Shown here: one piece after another, positions 5,428 to 6,282 of the stretch
Numbering within the stretch: position 1 is the stretch's first letter
Layout of the letters: the number at the start of each line of letters is the position of its first letter
Assembly (NCBI GenBank): GCA_938037185.1
Contig: CALHQK010000150.1
Location: 1-6,282 of the forward strand
Direction: 5' to 3'
DNA from: an uncultured Riemerella sp.
GTDB lineage: Bacteria > Bacteroidota > Bacteroidia > Flavobacteriales > Weeksellaceae
DNA: 6,282 nt
Position numbers and translations under genes: made by a program
The notes under the pieces: model-generated
Told to the model about the DNA's origin: nothing
Database searches by the model: none
The model's input: only the letters and a program-made list of their open reading frames with translations

Positions 5428-6252
5428 ATGAAAATAAAAGACCACTTTCTCTCACAGGAAGAATTTGAAATTATAGAAACGGAAATCCAAGGGATTTATA
5501 AAACATCTCCCCTACCCGATGATTTAGGTAAATATTATGAAAGTAAAAATTACATTTCGCATCATCAGGATTCGGGAAGTTTGAAAGAAAAAGTATATAA
5601 ATTTTTACAGAAGTTCAATCTCAATTATAAAAAAAATATAATCAAGAATGAAATAGGAACTCATCTGAAAATATTAGACTACGGATGTGGTGCGGGAGAG
5701 TTTGTGAAATTTATAGAAAACGAATACGCCACTTTCGGATTTGAGCCAAATGAAAATGCAAGAAATTTTGCAAAACAAAAATCCGAAAAAACAGTTTTCA
5801 TTTCCGATCCAGAACTTACGGAAATAGAAAATGGAAATCTGGATACTATCACCCTATGGCATGTTTTCGAGCATATAGAGGAAAGAGAAAAATATTTAAA
5901 AATATTTCATGAGAAATTAAAACCAAATGGACTTCTAATCATCGCCGTTCCGAACCACACTTCCTACGACGGAAAAAAATATAAAGAATTTTGGGCTGCT
6001 TATGATGTGCCAAGACACATTTGGCATTTTTCAAAATCAGGAATGGAAAAATTGATGAATAATGAAAATTGGAAAATAAAAAAAATAAAACCTCTCCTGC
6101 TCGATTCTTATTATATCTCCATGCTAAGTGAAAAATATAAGAAAAATCCTCTTTTTTGGCTTTTTGGAGCGATTCACGGAGTGATTTCTAATTTTAAAGC
6201 ATCAAAAACGGGTGAATTTTCAAGTTTGATATATATTATCGAAAAAACTTAG
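5428..6252 (+). CDS. Class I SAM-dependent methyltransferase, substrate unknown
   Basis: A complete 274-residue soluble protein. The Rossmann-type SAM fold occupies about residues 79-180: motif I ILDYGCGAGEF (82-92, the D/E-x-G-x-G-x-G glycine loop), the acidic end of strand 2 in FGFEPNENA (Glu106), LDTITLWHVFEHI (138-150) as the motif II/III region with the family-typical HVFEH, and NGLLIIAVPN (167-176). After the core comes AAYDVPRHIWHFS (190-202), which I associate with UbiG/Methyltransf_11- or 23-like enzymes acting on lipids, sugars or small molecules. The N-terminal 75 residues have no zinc ligands and look like a substrate-binding cap. The start ATG at 5428 is 50 bases after the mnmG stop; the possible terminator in the gap argues against strict co-transcription, yet no promoter box is evident. 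The substrate cannot be told from sequence, and a tRNA role is not supported by more than adjacency. Confidence 0.88.
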   Translation: MKIKDHFLSQEEFEIIETEIQGIYKTSPLPDDLGKYYESKNYISHHQDSGSLKEKVYKFLQKFNLNYKKNIIKNEIGTHLKILDYGCGAGEFVKFIENEYATFGFEPNENARNFAKQKSEKTVFISDPELTEIENGNLDTITLWHVFEHIEEREKYLKIFHEKLKPNGLLIIAVPNHTSYDGKKYKEFWAAYDVPRHIWHFSKSGMEKLMNNENWKIKKIKPLLLDSYYISMLSEKYKKNPLFWLFGAIHGVISNFKASKTGEFSSLIYIIEKT

Positions 6253-6282
6253 AAAATAGATTTTTAATAGGTTTATTAAAGC

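Noticed and set aside
6263..6280. Hairpin TTTAATA-GGTT-TATTAAA after the methyltransferase gene
   Set aside because: The stem is all A/T, and the window ends two bases later, so no T-tract can be seen; not enough to call a terminator.

Overview
The window looks like chromosomal DNA from a member of the Bacteroidota, most likely a flavobacterium of the Chryseobacterium/Riemerella/Elizabethkingia type. The basis is AT-rich DNA, absence of Shine-Dalgarno sequences before the genes, promoter -7 boxes of the TAnnTTTG type, and the Bacteroidota character of every protein (patatin fused to an outer-membrane barrel, YbeY with the HDYYTDIITFDY block, a DUF6261-like protein). The genus is inferred from memory of these families, not from a search.

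Layout. (1) Positions 1-1856, plus strand: 3' part of a patatin-like phospholipase fused to a POTRA-like domain and a C-terminal beta-barrel; its start lies outside the window. (2) 1881-2288, plus: ybeY, 24 bases downstream and probably in the same transcript. (3) 2289-2312: a GC-rich hairpin that can terminate transcription from both sides. (4) 2316-2987, minus: a DUF6261-like protein of unknown function with its own promoter. (5) 2988-3514: an AT-rich gene-free stretch with the two divergent promoters, a palindromic repeat-like element (3121-3218), an operator-like dyad and a parS-like site. (6) 3515-5377, plus: mnmG (gidA), complete. (7) 5378-5409: a second parS-like palindrome immediately after the mnmG stop, which could also act as a terminator. 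(8) 5428-6252, plus: a class I SAM-dependent methyltransferase.

Two of the genes act in the translation apparatus (YbeY in rRNA maturation, MnmG in tRNA wobble-uridine modification); the methyltransferase has an unknown substrate. The patatin-barrel protein is an envelope protein. The minus-strand DUF6261-like gene and its repeat-bearing flank look like an insertion into an otherwise co-directional block.

The most notable signal is not a gene. mnmG is bracketed by two 16-bp palindromes (3468-3483 and 5386-5401), each one base away from the ParB-binding centromere consensus TGTTNCACGTGAAACA. This suggests the locus is part of a ParABS chromosome-segregation region, possibly close to the replication origin. 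No oriC or parA/parB is visible, so this remains a strong but untested inference. I do not see a wholly new multi-gene system here.
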